A stretch of 60,701 nt of DNA from an uncultured Nesterenkonia sp. (GCA_947494195.1 CANLUC010000009.1:1-60701), one strand, 5' to 3'; shown: positions 33,644-43,900, numbered from the stretch's first letter. Translations and numbers: made by a program. The notes: generated by a model not told the origin, from the sequence alone.

Positions 33644-34921
33644 ATGAGTTCCCGCCAGATCAATCCGCCGCCCCGGCTGCTCATGGGCCCGGGCCCGATC
33701 AATGCCGATCCGCGCGTGCTGCGCGCCATGTCGGCCCAGCTCGTGGGGCAGTACGATCCCGCGATGACCGGCTATATGAACGAGGTCATGGAGCTCTATC
33801 GCGGAGTCTTCAAGACCAGCAATGAGGCCACATTCCTGGTGGACGGCACCTCCAGGGCGGGCATCGAAGCGGCCCTGATCTCGCTGATCGAACCCGGCTC
33901 CAAGGTGCTCGTGCCGATCTTCGGGCGGTTCGGCCACCTGCTCAAGGAGATCGCGGTGCGCGCCGGAGCCGATGTCGCCGTCCGGGAGAAGACCTGGGGC
34001 CAGGTCTTCACGCCGGAAGAGATCGAACAGGCCATCCTCGAGGAGCGGCCCACACTGCTCGCCCTCGTCCAGGGCGACACCTCCACCACGATGAATCAGC
34101 CGCTCGCTGACATCGGTGAGATCTGCCAGCGTCACGACGTCCTGTTCTACACCGACGTGACCGCCTCCCTGGCAGGCAATGAGTTCTCCGCCGATGCATG
34201 GAAGATCGACGCCGTCACGGCCGGACTGCAGAAATGTCTCGGCGGCCCCTCCGGCTCGGCGCCGATCACCCTCTCCGAGCGCGCCGTGGAGGTCATCCGC
34301 TCGCGCCGACACGTCGAGGAAGGCATCGCCGACGGCACCGCAGGCCGCGGCACCAGAATCGCCTCCAACTACTTCGATCTGGCCATGATCATGGACTATT
34401 GGGGGCCGCAGCGGCTGAACCACCACACCGAAGCCACGTCCATGCTCTACGGGGCGCGGGAATGCGCCCGACTGCTGCTGGACGAGGGGGTCGAGGCCGC
34501 CGTCGCCCGTCATGACCTGCATGGCCGGGCCATGCTGGCAGGAGTCCAGGGACTCGGACTACAGGTCTTCGGCGACATCGCGCACAAGATGAACAACGTG
34601 GTGGCCGTGGAGATCCCTGCGGGAATCGACGGCGACGCCGCGCGGACCGCGATGCTCCAGGACTACGGTATCGAGATCGGCACCAGCTTCGGACCGCTGC
34701 ACGGCAAGGTCTGGCGCATCGGCACGATGGGCTACAACGCCCGCAAGGACGCCGTGATGCTCACCCTCGCGGCACTGGAACAAGTGTTGCGCGCCGGCGG
34801 CGCAGAGGCCCGCCCAGGTGGCGGCACCGGCGCCGCAGCCGAGATCTACCAGTCTCCACAGAATGGCGGGCAGCCCGAGGAGCACGACCAGCCCGCGCAC
34901 TCCCAGGTGGTCTCACCATGA
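33644..34921 (+). CDS. pucG: (S)-ureidoglycine-glyoxylate aminotransferase
   Basis: The 425-residue fold-type I PLP aminotransferase begins with RLLMGPGPINADPRVLRAMS and has LVDGTSRAGIEAALISLIEPG, VQGDTSTTMNQPLADIG and the PLP-lysine region AGLQKCLGGPSGSAP. This matches the class V aminotransferases PucG that move the amino group of ureidoglycine to glyoxylate. It overlaps allC by ATGA. No clear ribosome-binding site lies upstream of 33644 (an in-frame ATG is at 33635), so the transcript may be leaderless. The tail of about 40 residues is Gly/Gln/Pro-rich. Confidence 0.87.
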   Translation: MSSRQINPPPRLLMGPGPINADPRVLRAMSAQLVGQYDPAMTGYMNEVMELYRGVFKTSNEATFLVDGTSRAGIEAALISLIEPGSKVLVPIFGRFGHLLKEIAVRAGADVAVREKTWGQVFTPEEIEQAILEERPTLLALVQGDTSTTMNQPLADIGEICQRHDVLFYTDVTASLAGNEFSADAWKIDAVTAGLQKCLGGPSGSAPITLSERAVEVIRSRRHVEEGIADGTAGRGTRIASNYFDLAMIMDYWGPQRLNHHTEATSMLYGARECARLLLDEGVEAAVARHDLHGRAMLAGVQGLGLQVFGDIAHKMNNVVAVEIPAGIDGDAARTAMLQDYGIEIGTSFGPLHGKVWRIGTMGYNARKDAVMLTLAALEQVLRAGGAEARPGGGTGAAAEIYQSPQNGGQPEEHDQPAHSQVVSP

Positions 34922-36186
34922 CAGGTCTCCCCATGACCCTCGACGCCGCGGCCGCCCGCATCATGACCCGCTGCGATGAGCTCGCTGCGATCAGCGCCCT
35001 CCCCGACGGGATCCTGCGGGCCTACCTGACCGAGGAGCACCAGCGGCACAATGCGCTCGCCGCGGCGTGGATGGCCGAGGTGGGGATGGAGACCTGGCAG
35101 GACGCCGCGGGCAACCAGTGTGCACGGCTGGAGGGGCGCGAGCCCGGGCTGCCAGCGCTGATCATCGCCTCCCATCTCGACACCGTCCCGGACGCCGGGC
35201 GCTATGACGGCATCATGGGCGTGCTGCTGGGGATCGAGACCGCACGGCTGCTCGCCCCCTATGCGAAGGACCTTCCCTTCGCCGTGGAGATCATCGCCTT
35301 CGCCGATGAGGAGGGCGCCCGTTTCGGCGCGACCCTGCTGGGCTCACGGGCGATGGCCGGCACGTGGGACCCGGCCTGGTGGGAGGCCCTGGACGCCGAG
35401 GGCATCAGCATGGCGCAGGCCTTCTGGGACTTCGGGCTGGACCCGGAGCGCATCGACGACGCCGCCCGGCCACCCGAGGACCTGGTCGGCTACCTCGAAG
35501 CCCACATCGAGCAGGGCCCCTATCTGGAAGCGGCCCAGCGGCCCCTGGGGCTGGTCAGCTCCATCGCCGGGGCGCGTCGCTTCCGGCTCGCCATCCTCGG
35601 CGAGGCTCGGCACGCCGGGGGCACCCCCTATGAACGTCGGCGGGATGCGCTGGTCGGAGCGGCTCAGGCCGTGCTGGACGTGGAGCGGATCGGCCGCGAG
35701 CGCGGGGTGATCGCCACCGTCGGTCAGCTGGAGACCCGTCCCGGCGCGGTGAACGTCGTGCCCGGAGAGGCCGACTTCTCCCTGGACCTGCGCGCCGAAT
35801 CTGACACGCTCCGTGACGCCGCCTGGCAGGAGATCCACGCTGCGCTCGCCGGGTTCTGTGCCCAGCGCAACCTGGAGCTGGTGGTCGAAGAGATCCACGC
35901 CGCCTCCACCGTGAGCTGCTCGCCCCGGCTGACCCGGGCGCTCGCGGCCGGTGTGGCCGTCACCGGAGACACCGAACCGATCACCCTGTACTCCCGCGCC
36001 GGGCACGATGCCATGGCGATGGCGGCCGTGACCGAGATCGGCATGCTCTTCACCCGCTGCGAGGACGGCATCAGCCACCACCCGGAGGAGAACGTCATGT
36101 CCACCGACGTGGCGCTGGCGCTGCAGGCGCTTCAAGAAGCGGTCTGGGTGCTGGCACGCGAGCATGGAGAGCGAGCGAGACGATGA
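34918..36186 (+). CDS. allC: Allantoate amidohydrolase
   Basis: A 422-residue M20-family metal-dependent hydrolase that releases ureidoglycine, ammonia and carbon dioxide from allantoate. Metal-binding segments are ASHLDTVPDAGRYDGIMG, FADEEGARFGATLLGSRA and HIEQGPYLEA, and near the C-terminus YSRAGHDAMAMA and HHPEENV. N-carbamoyl-L-amino-acid hydrolases share this fold; neighbours pucG and allB favour allantoate. It is coupled by overlap to pucG and to the next gene. Confidence 0.88.
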   Translation: MTGLPMTLDAAAARIMTRCDELAAISALPDGILRAYLTEEHQRHNALAAAWMAEVGMETWQDAAGNQCARLEGREPGLPALIIASHLDTVPDAGRYDGIMGVLLGIETARLLAPYAKDLPFAVEIIAFADEEGARFGATLLGSRAMAGTWDPAWWEALDAEGISMAQAFWDFGLDPERIDDAARPPEDLVGYLEAHIEQGPYLEAAQRPLGLVSSIAGARRFRLAILGEARHAGGTPYERRRDALVGAAQAVLDVERIGRERGVIATVGQLETRPGAVNVVPGEADFSLDLRAESDTLRDAAWQEIHAALAGFCAQRNLELVVEEIHAASTVSCSPRLTRALAAGVAVTGDTEPITLYSRAGHDAMAMAAVTEIGMLFTRCEDGISHHPEENVMSTDVALALQALQEAVWVLAREHGERARR

Positions 36187-37070
36187 CCCCGCCACCGGAC
36201 GCCGCGACCCAGACACCGCTCGAACCCGAGACACGCATCGACGCCCGGATCGACGCCCACTATGGGGCCCTGGCCCCGCAGGAGCGGAGGGTGGCGGACT
36301 TCCTGCTGGAGCATCTGGGGGACCTGGCCATCTTCTCCGCAGCCGATATCAGCCGCGAGACGGGCGTCTCGAAGGCCACGGTCTCCCGGCTCTTCCGCAA
36401 GCTCGACTTCGAGGACTTCCGCGAGGTCAAGGATCACGCCCGCGCGCTGCGCAGCCGCGGAGTCCCCACCGCGGCGCCGGTGACCTCCGCCGACACCGAG
36501 GGCTCCACCGGGATGCAGCGTCACGAGGCGCGCGACCACGAGAACCTCGCGCGGCTGACCGCTGGACTGGCCGATGGCAGGCTGCAGCAGGCGGTGGAGA
36601 TGCTCGCGAACGCCGAACGGGTGATCCTGCTGGGACTGCGCAACAGCTACCCGGTGGCGCTGCACCTGCACCAGCAGCTCATCCAGACCCGGCCCAGGGT
36701 GCGGATCGCCCCTCAGCCCGGTCAGACCTTGGGGGAGGAGCTCGCAGGCATCGGAGCCGGGGACCTGGTGGTGGCGGTGGGCTTCCGCCGTCGTCCCGTG
36801 GTCTTCGGCAAGGCCGTCCGGGCGGTGGCCTCCTCCGAGGCCCAGCTGCTGTGCCTGGGCGACAGCACGTCGCGGCACTACGCCATGGAGGCCGACTGCT
36901 GGATCGAATGTCCCATCGACTCCGACGGTGCCTTCGACAGCTATGCGGCGGCGATGACATTGGTCAGCCTGCTCGCCAACGGGGTGCTGAACCGGCAGCT
37001 CGGGGCCGGGCGGAAGCGCATCTCCGCCATCGCCAAGGCCTACGACGAACTCGACGAGCTCGAACACTGA
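36183..37070 (+). CDS. MurR/RpiR-family transcriptional regulator
   Basis: A 295-residue protein with an N-terminal RpiR helix-turn-helix (about 25-85: LAPQERRVADFLLEHLGDLAIFSAADISRETGVSKATVSRLFRKL) and a C-terminal SIS sugar-phosphate-isomerase-like domain (about 125-260). It overlaps the allC stop by ATGA and is co-transcribed with the urate genes, so it probably regulates them. SIS domains usually sense sugar phosphates; here another ligand may be used. Confidence 0.85.
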   Translation: MTPPPDAATQTPLEPETRIDARIDAHYGALAPQERRVADFLLEHLGDLAIFSAADISRETGVSKATVSRLFRKLDFEDFREVKDHARALRSRGVPTAAPVTSADTEGSTGMQRHEARDHENLARLTAGLADGRLQQAVEMLANAERVILLGLRNSYPVALHLHQQLIQTRPRVRIAPQPGQTLGEELAGIGAGDLVVAVGFRRRPVVFGKAVRAVASSEAQLLCLGDSTSRHYAMEADCWIECPIDSDGAFDSYAAAMTLVSLLANGVLNRQLGAGRKRISAIAKAYDELDELEH

Positions 37071-37098
37071 GCACTCGAAACAGAGCAGAGGAGCCACG

Positions 37099-37425
37099 AT
37101 GAGTCTCATCACGACCCATGTCCTGGACACCACCACCGGGACTCCCGCCAGCGGAATCGCCGTTCAGATGCTGGGGCCCGAGGGAGCGCAGATCGCCTCC
37201 GGCACCACCGACGCCGACGGTCGCATCGCGGAGCTGGGACCTGAGACGCTGCCCTCTGGTGCCTACCGGCTCGTCTTCGCCACCGCAGAGTACTTCTCCT
37301 CCCGCGGGGTCGAGCCCTTCTTTCCCGAGGTCACGCTGACCTTCACCGTGGAGGTCTCGGCCGCGCACTACCATGTGCCCCTGCTGCTGAGCCCCTTCGC
37401 CTACAGCACCTACCGGGGCAGCTGA
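37099..37425 (+). CDS. uraH: 5-Hydroxyisourate hydrolase (transthyretin-like)
   Basis: A 108-residue transthyretin-fold enzyme. The N-terminal histidine motif is THVLDTTTGTPASG and the diagnostic C-terminus is HYHVPLLLSPFAYSTYRGS. It converts 5-hydroxyisourate to OHCU, the step between urate oxidase and UraD. AGAGGAG precedes the start. It lies immediately upstream of the urate oxidase gene. Confidence 0.95.
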   Translation: MSLITTHVLDTTTGTPASGIAVQMLGPEGAQIASGTTDADGRIAELGPETLPSGAYRLVFATAEYFSSRGVEPFFPEVTLTFTVEVSAAHYHVPLLLSPFAYSTYRGS

Positions 37426-37514
37426 GCAGCGCCAGCGCTCCGTACCAAGCACCCAGCGCCCGTCGCCCTGTATTCCAGCATCTTGCCCACCGACCCACCC
37501 TTGAAGGAGAACCC

Positions 37515-38441
37515 ATGAGCAGCCCCGACGTCGTCCTTGGAGCCAACCAGTACGGGAAGGCCGAGGTGCGCGTGGTCCGGGTCAACCGGGACACCCCGGT
37601 GCACACGCTGATGGACCTCAACGTCAGCTCGATGCTGCGCGGAGACTTCACCGACTGCTACACCGAAGGCGACAACACCAGGGTCATCGCCACCGACACC
37701 CAGAAGAACACCGTCTACGCCTTCGCCAAGGAGCACGGGATCACCACCCCGGAGCAGTTCCTGCTGCTGCTTGGACGCCACTTCACCGAGTACCCCGAGG
37801 TCGACGGCGGCCGCTGGACCGCGGAGTCCTACCCCTGGGAACGGATCCAGGTCCCGGGCTCCGATGGCACGCTCACCCAGCACGAGCACTCCTTCGTGAA
37901 GTCTAAGCAGGAGATCCGCACCGCGGCGCTGACCATCCAGGACGGCGAGGAGCATCTGATGGGCGGCTTCAGCGACCTCACCGTGCTCAAGACCACCGGC
38001 AGCGAGTTCTCCGGCTATCCGAAGGACCGGTACACCACGCTGCCGGAGACCCGGGACCGGGTGATGGCCACGGACATCACCGCCCGCTGGCTCTTCGCCG
38101 CAGACATCGATGCGCAGGAGACCGATTTCGACGCCCTCTACGCGCAGGTCAAACAGATCGTGATGGAGCAGTTCGCGCTGGTCCACTCGCTGTCCCTGCA
38201 ACAGACGCTCTATGCCGCAGGCGAGGCCGTGCTGGGGGCGGTGAAGCAGATCGAGGACATCCGGTTCGTGATGCCGAACAACCATCACTACGTGGTGGAC
38301 CTGAGCCCCTTCGGTCTGGAGAACCCCAACGAGGTCTTCCAGGCGGGGGACCGTCCCTACGGTCTGATGAATGCCTCCGTCACTCGCAGAGCAGCCCCCG
38401 AGCGCCCGCATGCCTGGGAATGGATCGGCGGCTTCGCCTGA
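37515..38441 (+). CDS. pucL: Urate oxidase (cofactor-free uricase)
   Basis: A 308-residue two-domain uricase. The catalytic segment is ATDTQKNTVYAFAKEHGI, and the substrate-binding region has MGGFSDLTVLKTTGSEFSGY. Typical C-terminal features are PNNHHYVVDLSPFGLENPNEVF. The start follows GAAGGAGAA. It turns urate into 5-hydroxyisourate, fed by xanthine dehydrogenase and drained by uraH. The usual OHCU-decarboxylase fusion of Bacillus PucL is absent; uraD is separate. Confidence 0.95.
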   Translation: MSSPDVVLGANQYGKAEVRVVRVNRDTPVHTLMDLNVSSMLRGDFTDCYTEGDNTRVIATDTQKNTVYAFAKEHGITTPEQFLLLLGRHFTEYPEVDGGRWTAESYPWERIQVPGSDGTLTQHEHSFVKSKQEIRTAALTIQDGEEHLMGGFSDLTVLKTTGSEFSGYPKDRYTTLPETRDRVMATDITARWLFAADIDAQETDFDALYAQVKQIVMEQFALVHSLSLQQTLYAAGEAVLGAVKQIEDIRFVMPNNHHYVVDLSPFGLENPNEVFQAGDRPYGLMNASVTRRAAPERPHAWEWIGGFA

Positions 38442-38539
38442 GCTTTCTCCGGGTGGCAATGGCTCGGAAATACATCCATAACACCGCGCTCCTAGCGTAG
38501 GAAGACCCCGCAGCGCTGTTCTGAGAAGAAGGTGAATCC

Positions 38540-38602
38540 ATGAGTGTCGAGCACACCAGGGCGATCGATCCGGCCGGTCTGACTGCGGAGCTCAGCCGAT
38601 GA
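38540..38602 (+). CDS. 20-residue ORF overlapping the allB start
   Basis: The ORF starts at ATG 38540 after the strong site AAGAAGGTGA and ends in TGA at 38602, overlapping the allB ATG (38599-38601) by 4 bases. The peptide begins MSVEHTRAIDPAGLTAELSR. The excellent ribosome-binding site belongs to this ORF, while allB has no good one of its own, so allB is probably translated by coupling. I recognise no family. It may be a leader peptide or the remains of a longer gene. Confidence 0.5.
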   Translation: MSVEHTRAIDPAGLTAELSR

Positions 38603-40032
38603 CGCTGCGACACCTCATCGCCGAGCAGGTGCTGCTCGAGGGAGAGTTCCTTCCCGCGCACCTGGAGATCCTCGATGGTGAGATCGCCCGGATCCATCGG
38701 CTGAGCCCAGGCGAGGGCCGGCGGCGCGCCGAGATCGTCAAGGCCAGCGACGTCGGTGCCGGTGCGGGGATGACCGTGGTCAGGCCCTCGCACCAGGTGC
38801 TCCCCGGCAACGTCGACACCCACGTCCACATCAACGAGCCTGGCCGCACCAGCTGGGAGGGCTTCGCCACCGGCACCATGGCGGCTGCCCTGGGCGGGGT
38901 TACCACCGTGGTGGACATGCCGTTGAACAGCATCCCGCCCACGGTGGATGTGGAGTCGCTGCGGATCAAGCAGCAGGCTGCCGCAGGTCAGACCTACGTG
39001 GACGTCGGCTTCTGGGGAGGCATCATCCCCGGCAACACCGACCAGCTCAAGCCCCTGTGGGAAGCCGGCGCGTTCGGATTCAAGTGCTTCCTGCTGCCCT
39101 CCGGGGTGGACGAGTTCCCACCGGTGAACGGCGAGCAGCTGCGGGAGGCGATGGCCGAGGTGGCCGGCTTCGACGGTCTGGTGATCGTCCACGCGGAAGA
39201 CGCCGAGACGATCGAACGCGCCACCGAGGTCAGCGGACGACGACGCCGGCTCAGCCACTACGCGGACTGGGCGCTCACCCGCCCGCATGACGCCGAAGTG
39301 GCGGCGATCAGCGATCTCCTCGAGGCCGTCCGCGAGACCGGCTGTCGCACCCACATCCTGCACCTGGCCTCCGCACGGGCGCTGGACATCATCGCCGCCG
39401 CCCGCGCCGAAGGTCTGCCGCTCACCGTGGAGACCTGCCCCCACTATCTCTGCTTCGACGCCGATTCGATCCCGGACGGGGCTGCTGAGTTCAAGTGCTG
39501 CCCGCCGATCCGCGACACCGGCAACCGCGAGGCGCTCTGGGAGGGCCTGCGCGAGGGCCTCATCGACGCGGTGGTCAGCGACCATTCACCCTCCACGATC
39601 GAGGAGAAGCACCGCGGAGCCCCTGACCTCCAGCAGGCCTGGGGCGGGATCTCCGGACTGCAGGTGGGATTCTCCGCCGTGGCCCATGAAGCTCGACTCC
39701 GGGGGATCGGACTCGAGCAGGTCAGCAGGTGGATGTCCCAGAACACCTCCACCCTGGCCGGGCTGACCCGCAAGGGGGCCATCGCCCCGGGCAAGGACGC
39801 CGACCTGGTGATCTATGACCCGCTGGAGACCAACGTGGTCTCCGCCATGGGACTGGCGCACAAGAATCCGATCTCTGCCTATGAGCACTTCGAGATCACC
39901 GGCACCGTGGTCGGAGCGGTGCTGCGGGGCATCGAGCTGTTCACTCCCCGCGACACGACCACCGCGCTGGCCCCCGTGGGGCAGTTCCTCCGCGGCGCCG
40001 GCCACCCTGTGCTCAGCGCGATGAAGCGCTGA
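38599..40032 (+). CDS. allB: Allantoinase
   Basis: A 477-residue cyclic amidohydrolase opening allantoin to allantoate. The binuclear-metal residues are visible as DTHVHINEPGRTSW, GFKCFLL (carbamylated Lys), VIVHAEDAET, THILHLASARALDI and VSDHSPSTIEEK. Length and motif spacing suit allantoinase better than dihydroorotase or hydantoinase. Start 38599 is coupled to the short ORF upstream. Confidence 0.93.
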   Translation: MTLRHLIAEQVLLEGEFLPAHLEILDGEIARIHRLSPGEGRRRAEIVKASDVGAGAGMTVVRPSHQVLPGNVDTHVHINEPGRTSWEGFATGTMAAALGGVTTVVDMPLNSIPPTVDVESLRIKQQAAAGQTYVDVGFWGGIIPGNTDQLKPLWEAGAFGFKCFLLPSGVDEFPPVNGEQLREAMAEVAGFDGLVIVHAEDAETIERATEVSGRRRRLSHYADWALTRPHDAEVAAISDLLEAVRETGCRTHILHLASARALDIIAAARAEGLPLTVETCPHYLCFDADSIPDGAAEFKCCPPIRDTGNREALWEGLREGLIDAVVSDHSPSTIEEKHRGAPDLQQAWGGISGLQVGFSAVAHEARLRGIGLEQVSRWMSQNTSTLAGLTRKGAIAPGKDADLVIYDPLETNVVSAMGLAHKNPISAYEHFEITGTVVGAVLRGIELFTPRDTTTALAPVGQFLRGAGHPVLSAMKR

Positions 40033-40037
40033 TCCGC

Positions 40038-40310
40038 ATGACCGATGACAAGGAGCAGGCCGTGTCCGAAGGACCGCGAAAAGTGCAATCGGTGGATCGG
40101 GCCCTCGACATCCTCGAAGCCATCGGTGCCCATGGTGGCCAGCTGAGCCTCAGCGAACTGTCTGAGCAGACCCATCTCCCGGCTCCGACCGCCCACCGGT
40201 TGCTGCGCACCATGATCGCCAAGGGTTATGTCCGCCAGCTCGCCGACCGCAGCTACGGCCTGGGCGAGAAGCTCATCGCTCTGGGCCAAGCCGCCAGCGA
40301 GCGCGCCTGA
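40038..40310 (+). pseudogene. IclR-family regulator truncated to its DNA-binding domain
   Basis: The 90-residue product holds a complete IclR winged helix-turn-helix (SVDRALDILEAIGAHGGQLSLSELSEQTHLPAPTAHRLLRTMI) and then stops at TGA just where the effector domain (normally about 170 further residues) should begin. No shifted continuation is present; the next gene starts 12 bases later and is in the same frame. IclR regulators typically repress allantoin genes. It is either a remnant or a DNA-binding-only protein. No clear ribosome-binding site precedes 40038. Confidence 0.7.
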
Positions 40311-40345
40311 GCGAGGATACCCGTGACAGTGACGGTGATCCTCGC
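40311..40345. promoter_or_regulatory. Inverted repeat around the mobA-like start codon
   Basis: GCGAGGAT (40311-40318) and ATCCTCGC (40338-40345) are perfect complements with a 19-base loop. The GTG start at 40323 lies in the loop and the purine-rich GAGGA, the likely ribosome-binding site, is in the left arm. Such a hairpin could limit translation initiation. An accidental repeat is possible. Confidence 0.4.
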
Positions 40346-40991
40346 CGCAGGGGAGGGGAGCAGGCTCGGTTCTCGGGGCAAGGCGCTGGTGAGCATGGAC
40401 GGCAGAACGCTGGTGCAGCACGCTGTGCAGGCGGCTGCGGACGCGGGAACCGTTCCGCTGCTGGTGCTGGGTCATCGGGCCGAGCAGGTCCGGGCTGTGC
40501 TGGATCAAACGGCCGCGCTGGACGACGCGCCGGCGCTCGACGAAACGGCCGCGCCGGACGACGCGCCGGCGCTCGCGGGAGCGGCGATCGTGGTCTGCCC
40601 GAACTGGCGGCAGGGGCTCTCGGCCTCATTCCGCGCCGGGATCCAGGGCGCCCATGACCGCGGCGCCGAACGGGTCGCCGTCGTCCTGGTGGACCAGCCG
40701 GGCATCGGGGCCGAAGCCCTCCGCACGGTCCTCGACGCCCACCGTTCCGGCCGCATCGCGCGCGGCGCTGTCCGGGGCCGGCCCACGCACCCTGTGGTCC
40801 TCGACATCCGGGCCGCCCTCGCTGCCGCGGCCATGGCCCAGGGCGACGAGGGCGCTCGGGCGTACCTGCAAGCCCATCCGGAGCTCCTCGACACCATCGA
40901 CCTCACCGAGTCCGCCGACGACGCCGACATCGACACGCCCGGGGACCTGGCGCGGTGGGGCGCCGCTCAGGTTCCAGAGGTCTCTGACTGA
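40323..40991 (+). CDS. MobA/MocA-like nucleotidyltransferase for molybdenum cofactor
   Basis: The 222-residue protein begins with [20 protein letters not shown], the GTP/CTP-binding loop of MobA-like transferases, and has [14 protein letters not shown] and GRPTHPVVL. Such proteins attach CMP or GMP to molybdopterin for xanthine-dehydrogenase-type enzymes. It lies beside the xanthine dehydrogenase gene, overlapping it by 25 bases tail to tail. A 36-base in-frame duplication near codons 62-85 is an Ala/Asp-rich insertion. The start is GTG at 40323. It is in the same frame as the truncated IclR gene, separated by one TGA. Confidence 0.82.
   Translation: MTVTVILAAGEGSRLGSRGKALVSMDGRTLVQHAVQAAADAGTVPLLVLGHRAEQVRAVLDQTAALDDAPALDETAAPDDAPALAGAAIVVCPNWRQGLSASFRAGIQGAHDRGAERVAVVLVDQPGIGAEALRTVLDAHRSGRIARGAVRGRPTHPVVLDIRAALAAAAMAQGDEGARAYLQAHPELLDTIDLTESADDADIDTPGDLARWGAAQVPEVSD
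40507..40575. repeat. 36-bp tandem duplication in the mobA-like gene
   Basis: The segments 40507-40539 and 40543-40575 are identical at all but one of 33 positions. The period of 36 bases keeps the frame and duplicates a 12-residue Ala/Asp/Pro-rich stretch. It is probably recent slippage in GC-rich sequence. Confidence 0.85.
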
Positions 40992-43900
40992 GACCTCGCC
41001 CCGCTGAGCTCCGCTTCACGCAGGGCAGTGGCGATCCGATCCTTGCGGAAGGGTGTGCGCGTCATCCGGATCCCGACGGCGTCGCGAATCGCATTGCCCA
41101 GGGCGGGTGCCACGGGGTTGAAGGGAGCCTCGGACATGGACTTCGCCCCCAGGGGCCCGACGGGATCGCGGGTCTGGGCGAAATGGACCTCGGTGCGCGG
41201 CAGATCTGCCATCTGCGGGATGTGGTAATTGCGCAGGATGTCGGTGGTGACGGCACCGTCCTGATCGATCTCCAGCTCCTCGAACATCGCCGCCCCCAGC
41301 GCCTGGGCCACACCGCCTTCCACCTGTCCGCGGCACTGTGCCTCATTGAGCACCACCCCGGCGTCGGCGGCCTGCACCGACTGCAGGATGCGCAGGGTGC
41401 CGCTGCGCCGGTCCACCGCGATCCGGAAGCCGTGCACGTTGAACGACACCGAACGGGGGGTGCCCGCCCAGGTGCCCTCGCCGGTGAGTCCGGCGGGGTC
41501 CGCTTCAGGTTTGGCCGAGAGCTTCTCGAGCAGATCCTCCGCTGCGGCATGAGCCGCCTTGACCCCTACCGTGATGCCCGTGGAGCCGAAGGCGCCGGTG
41601 TCGAAGCGCACGGCGTCCGTATCCGCCTGCACCAGCTGGATCTTCTCCGCGGTGGTGCCCAGCACCTCGGCCACCACCTGGCGGTGCACGGTAGAGGTGC
41701 CGTTGCCGAACTCTGCGGTGCCCACCTTCAGCTGGTAGCGCCCGGAGCCGAGCGCGGTGACGGTGGCGTGGGAATGGTGGCCGTTGGGCGGCACGGTGTC
41801 GATCATCGCGACCGCGGTGCCGGTGCCCACCGCCCAGTCTCCGAGCGGAAGACCAGCCGCCGTTTCGGCTCCGAGCCCCCCGTCGCGCCCGCCACTGAGC
41901 CCGCCGTGACGCTCCTCGGTGAGGAGGCGCTCACACTGTGCGAGCTCCGCGGCGGTCAGCTCGCCGGTGTGCAGCTCCTCGCCGATGATCCTCAGGCACT
42001 GCTGCAACCCGTCCACCTCCACCAGCACATCATCGTGTTCTGCACCGAAGAGGGTCTCCCCCTGGGAGATGATGTTCGCCGCCTTGAAGCTCAGCGGGTC
42101 CTGCCCCAGCCGGCGGGCCAGCTCGTCCATCGCGGAATCCACGGCGAAGAGGGTCTGGCTCAGTCCGTAGCCACGGAAGGCGCCCGCCGGGGGATTGTTC
42201 GTGTAGACCACCTCGGCGTGGACCTGCTTATGCGGGGCCGAGTAGAGCTGCATGGACTCGGTCACGCTGTGGAACATCACACCCGGACCATGATTGCCGT
42301 AGGCCCCAGTGTCGGAGAGCACCTGAAGCTGCATGGCCTGCAGCGCGCCTGAGGCGTCGGCCCCCACCGAGACGTCGAGCAGATACGGGTGCCGCGTCGT
42401 GGTCGCGGCGAAGGCCTCCGAGCGAGTGAGCTCCAGCTGCACCGGCCGGTCGATTCCGCGCTCGTGTAGCGTGCGCAGCACCAGCAGCACCAGATCCTCG
42501 GTGAGCACCTCCTGCTTGGACCCGAAGCCGCCGCCCACGCGCGGAGCGAAGACGCGCACCGCCTCCGGCGCGAGCCCGAAGATCCGGCACAGGGTCCGGC
42601 GCACGAGGAAGGGCACCTGCGTGGAGGAGCGCAGCGTGAACCGACCCAGCTCGTCGATCCAGCCCAGGCAGCCGTGGGTCTCCAGGGCCACATGCGAGGT
42701 GCGGTGGGTCTCGAAGCTGCCGGTGTAGGAGGTGCCCGTCTCCCGCAGGGAGGGCGCCGCGCTTCCCGATGCCTGCAGCGACGCCAGTTGTTGTTCGGCC
42801 TGGCCGTGGGAGCTTGAGGCGACGGCGACCAGGTTCCTCTCCGGGGCCAGGATCCGGTGCGTGGCCGAATCCTTTCCCGCGTGGACCGCGGCGGCACCTT
42901 CGTGCTGTGCGGTGCGCGGATCCAGCACCGGCGGGAGCTGCTCATAGTCCACCTCCACCAGCTTCGCGGCGCGCTCGGCCTGACGACGAGATTCCCCGAC
43001 GACGACGGCGACTCGCTGTCCCACGTGGCGGACCACGTCATCGAGCACCCGGGTGTCCGCGGGATCATCCTCCACCAGCTCGTGCTGTGCGGAGGAGTAG
43101 AGCTCCGCGGGAGCATCCTCGTGGGTGAGCACCGCGATCACCCCGGGGGAGGCCAGGGCGGCGCGGGCGTCGATGTGCTGGATCCGGGCGTGGGCATGCG
43201 GGGACCGGATCACCACGAGGTGCAGCGGATCCTCCGGCGGGCGCTCACCGGCCTGGTCGAAGGTGAACGCGGCGGTGCCGGTGACCACCGCGGCGCCGGC
43301 GGGTGGGGACGGGCTCTTCCCCGGTCCTGACTCGGCGCTGACCCGTGGGGTCTGGGTGAGTGCATCCTTGATCGAGCAGTAGCCGGTGCAGCGGCAGAGG
43401 TTGCCCTTGAACCGACGAAGCGTGGCGGGGTCATCGGCGTCTTCGCGGTCCTCGGCGTCCAGAGACGACCCGGCGTCCGCCTCGGCCCCAGGCTCGAGCG
43501 CGTCTGTACTGCTCCGATCAGGCGAGTAGGGGCCCTCGGCGGTGGCGGTCATCAGGAAGCCAGCGGTGCAGTAGCCGCACTGGAAGCCGTGGGAGTCGAG
43601 GAAGTCCCGCTGGGTCGGATGCAGCGCGGCCGCGAGGGCTTCATGATCATGGGGTGCCCCGTCCTGCTGGGAGGAGAGAACCTGGGCGGTGGCTTCAGGG
43701 CTCAGCCCCTGCACGGTGGTCACTTCGGTTCCGGCGGCGCGCTGCGCGGGAACGATGCAGCTGTGCACGGCGGTCGGCTTCTGTCCGGGCTGGGCGAGGT
43801 GCACGGTGCAGGCTCCACAGTCTCCGGCGTCGCAGCCACGCTTGACCCCGGCCGCACCGGTGTCCCGCAGCCAGGTGCGCAGGCACTGACCGGGATCGGC

